A stretch of DNA of 7,821 bases, from assembly GCA_023406965.1 (NCBI GenBank), contig JAEXTI010000502.1:1-7821 (forward strand), read 5' to 3'. Positions 5,558-7,821 of this stretch are shown piece by piece. This DNA comes from Chloroflexota bacterium. Lineage in GTDB: Bacteria > Chloroflexota > Anaerolineae > Anaerolineales > Anaerolineaceae. Both the position numbers and the translations under genes were made by a program. The number at the start of each line of letters is the position of its first letter. Position 1 is the stretch's first letter. The notes under the pieces are model-generated. The model was not told where the DNA came from. It saw nothing but the letters and a program-made list of their open reading frames with translations, and did no database searches.

Positions 5558-7821
5558 TCATGCCTGCGGGGGCAGGACGATGATCGGCTGTAAATCTTCG
5601 ACATGATCCAGCAAGTCCAGGAAGGGCCCAACCAGGTCGGGGTCAAAGTGCTTGCCGGCCTGGGCGCGCAAGTAATCGCGCACCATTTCTTGAGTCCAGG
5701 CTTTGCGGTAGGGGCGGTCATAACTGAGCGCATCCCACACGTCCACCACGGCGAAAATGCGCGCCGAAAGGGGAATCTGATCACCCTTGAGTCCGTAGGG
5801 ATAGCCGCTGCCATCCCAACGTTCGTGGTGGTAGAGGGGAATTTCGATAGCCGGCTTGACGTAATCGATCGCGGTCAACATGCGCATGGCCAACAGTGGA
5901 TGCTCGCGCATGGTTTCCCACTCGTTCTCATCCAACGAGCGGTCTTTTTGCAAAATGCGGTCGGGGATTGCCATCTTACCGATATCGTGCAACAGCGTGC
6001 CCACCCACATATTCTCCAGCTCGGCCTCGGGATAATTGACCCGTCGAGCCAGGCGCATGGTCAGTTCGACCACGCGTTTGGAATGGTTTTCGGTTTCTTT
6101 GTCACGCAATTCCAACGCCCGGGCCCAACCCATGATGGTTTCCTTATAAGCTTTCTTAAGCTCATCGTTGGAGCGCTGCAGGTTCTCGAGCAGTTCGGCG
6201 TTGTGAATGGCGATGGCAGCCTGACCCGCCAGGGTTTCGAGGAAGTCCATCCACTCCCGGTCATGCTCCAGCCGCGAGCGGTGGAAAATTTCAAGCACAC
6301 CGCGCACCTCGCCTTTGGCGATCAGCGGCAAGCCGTAATACGTGACGAAGCCCTCTTTGAGCAGTGATGAATATTTGAGCTGAGCGGCCAGCCCGGCGGG
6401 CGAAGAGACCACTTTTACCGGCTGGCGCGTTTCGACCACCTTGCCCGCATAACTTTCGCCCACCCGCAAACGCACACCTGTGGGCACCTCGATACGGAAG
6501 CCGTCGCCAAAAGCATATTCGAGCTGCTTCGTCTTGGGATTGAAACGCAGCACCAGGGCAGCATCGACGTTCAACAGCTCGATCAGGCGAATGACCAGGA
6601 TTTGCAGCGTAAAAGTCAAATCAGCGTTGGCGGTAATGGAAGCGTCGATCATCTGCAGCGCGCCCAGACGCTGAATCTGCAAGGAAATCCGCTCTTCGGC
6701 ATGTTTGCGCTCGGTGATATCCAGGATATACCAATCCAGGTATGTGGGGGTGCCGTAGGGGTCGCGCGACACACTGGTAAAGTCGTATACCCAGCGCACC
6801 TCGCCATTGGCGCAGGCCACGCGATATTCCTGCTCGTAGAAGTTGGCCCCAGCCGCAATCTGGCGTTCTGATTCTTGCTGGACGCGCACTACATCAGCCG
6901 GATATACAACCTGGTGCAGGAAATCGGATCGGCTGCGAAAGTCGCCGGGGCGGTAACCGAACTGGGTCACATTTTGAGAAACGAACTCGACCATTTCTTT
7001 GCCGCCGGCCTGCACGCGAAAGACCACCACAGGACCCTGTGTAAACAGTTGGAAGGAACGACGCAGATTTTCCTCCGCTCGCATCCGGTCGGTGAGGTCG
7101 CGTACCACACAGCGGAAGCCGGTTAGATCTCCCTCGCGGTCGCGGACAGCCGAAAGAGAAAGCTCGCCTGGGAAGGTTCCCCCTCCGTGCTGAGTAAAGC
7201 GGTAAATTTGGTGAATGAGTGGCTCGCCCTCAGCCACCTGGTTGAAAGCCTGGCGCAGCAAACCAGATTCTTCGACAGCGACCAGCCTGTCCATGCTGAG
7301 GTCTTGGTCAAATTCTTCGGGCGAATAGCCGAAGTTCTGCGCCGCAGCGCGATTCGCGTAAGTGATTTTTCGCTCATTATCCAGTTCAAAGAGCATTTCG
7401 GGCAATAACTCGGCCATTTCCCGAAAGCGAGTTTCACTGGCTTGCAAATCTACCTGGCGAGAGCGAATGGCCATCTGCATGCGTTGGAAATTCGTGGCCA
7501 ACTCGGCAATCTCAACGCTGCTGGTCGAGATGGTGGCAAAGGACATCCAATGCGAGAAATCGCCGCGTGTCAACTGGTTGACGCGCTGATTGAGCACTGC
7601 CAGCGGTTGAACCACACTGCGCCGCAAGTGTCGCCCAAAGTACAGCACCAGGCCGATGGAGAGAATGGGCATGATCACCAGTACTAACGCCACACCCAGG
7701 ATGTAACTACCCAGGCTGACAAAGAAGGGCGATTCCACGACCACCATCCAACCGGTAGGCCGGATGGGCGCCTGGCTGGCAACCACATCCACGTTACGCC
7801 GGAGAATGATCAAGCGCGTGG
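5558..7821 (-). CDS. Membrane-bound HAMP-PAS-PAS-GAF-HD-GYP receptor, putative c-di-GMP phosphodiesterase (5' end outside window)
   Basis: HD-GYP domains hydrolyse cyclic di-GMP, so this receptor probably lowers that messenger in response to signals. The frame is open to the window edge, so the start lies outside; the TTG at 7813 is not a credible start. Counting residues from that TTG, 1-30 look like the end of an extracytoplasmic Cache-type sensor (TGWMVVVE at 20-27). A transmembrane span (about 34-59) and HAMP (about 60-112) follow, then PAS (about 125-243), a second PAS with its PAC part (250-372), GAF (385-540) and HD-GYP (about 560-735). The catalytic set is complete: H577 (ENHSKR), HD at 609-610, K613, H638, HH at 662-663, GYP at 670-672 and D691. 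E573, four residues before H577, matches the extra Glu found in trinuclear-iron members such as PmGH. There is no kinase, receiver or GGDEF domain. It reads toward the tRNA, whose separate promoter follows the stop. Confidence 0.9.
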   Translation of the reverse strand, partial: TRLIILRRNVDVVASQAPIRPTGWMVVVESPFFVSLGSYILGVALVLVIMPILSIGLVLYFGRHLRRSVVQPLAVLNQRVNQLTRGDFSHWMSFATISTSSVEIAELATNFQRMQMAIRSRQVDLQASETRFREMAELLPEMLFELDNERKITYANRAAAQNFGYSPEEFDQDLSMDRLVAVEESGLLRQAFNQVAEGEPLIHQIYRFTQHGGGTFPGELSLSAVRDREGDLTGFRCVVRDLTDRMRAEENLRRSFQLFTQGPVVVFRVQAGGKEMVEFVSQNVTQFGYRPGDFRSRSDFLHQVVYPADVVRVQQESERQIAAGANFYEQEYRVACANGEVRWVYDFTSVSRDPYGTPTYLDWYILDITERKHAEERISLQIQRLGALQMIDASITANADLTFTLQILVIRLIELLNVDAALVLRFNPKTKQLEYAFGDGFRIEVPTGVRLRVGESYAGKVVETRQPVKVVSSPAGLAAQLKYSSLLKEGFVTYYGLPLIAKGEVRGVLEIFHRSRLEHDREWMDFLETLAGQAAIAIHNAELLENLQRSNDELKKAYKETIMGWARALELRDKETENHSKRVVELTMRLARRVNYPEAELENMWVGTLLHDIGKMAIPDRILQKDRSLDENEWETMREHPLLAMRMLTAIDYVKPAIEIPLYHHERWDGSGYPYGLKGDQIPLSARIFAVVDVWDALSYDRPYRKAWTQEMVRDYLRAQAGKHFDPDLVGPFLDLLDHVEDLQPIIVLPPQA

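Noticed and set aside
5563..5576. Small CCTGC/GCAGG hairpin at the end of the HD-GYP gene as a terminator
   Set aside because: The stem is only 5 bp, lies largely inside the coding end and has no T run after it.
5603..6367. Long plus-strand open frame of 254 codons opposite the HD-GYP gene
   Set aside because: It lies wholly antisense to clearly conserved GAF and HD-GYP coding sequence, shows no domain of its own, and is a frame shadow of GC-rich coding DNA.
1..7821. CRISPR array, insertion sequence or inverted-repeat element
   Set aside because: No regularly spaced direct repeats, transposase motifs or long terminal inverted repeats were seen on reading.

Overview
This is an ordinary-looking bacterial chromosomal window with five protein genes and one tRNA. 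It shows no mobile element, CRISPR array or phage gene. The content fits a Chloroflexota bacterium, perhaps Anaerolineae: moderate-to-high GC in most genes, weak or missing Shine-Dalgarno sequences, a DUF348-G5-3D cell-wall protein beside rsmA, and a large PAS/GAF/HD-GYP sensor. That placement is inference, because the window contains no marker rRNA.

Layout: the left part (33-3174) reads rightward and holds two adjacent membrane-protein genes. The first is a single-span coiled-coil protein of unknown function. Ten bases later comes an 804-residue polytopic protein that resembles GT-C-type glycosyltransferases. The rest reads leftward. From right to left it holds a c-di-GMP phosphodiesterase-like receptor cut by the window edge (5558-7821), a tRNA-Phe(GAA) with a near-consensus sigma70-type promoter and a hairpin after it (5352-5517), a secreted DUF348-G5-3D peptidoglycan-active protein (4011-5252), and the 16S rRNA dimethyladenosine transferase rsmA (3184-4014). 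The rsmA start overlaps the stop of the preceding gene in an ATGA. The two strands converge at 3174/3184 with only 9 bases between the stop codons.

How they work together: the left pair probably forms an envelope or surface-glycan operon. The DUF348-G5-3D gene and rsmA are a translationally coupled pair that recalls the yabE-rnmV-ksgA order of Firmicutes, without rnmV. The tRNA is its own small transcription unit, and the HD-GYP receptor is a separate signalling gene. I found no convincing new biological system. The points most worth checking are the GC drop in the 804-residue gene, its inserted extracytoplasmic domain with a CxxC pair, and the SD-less ATGA coupling of the wall protein to rsmA.
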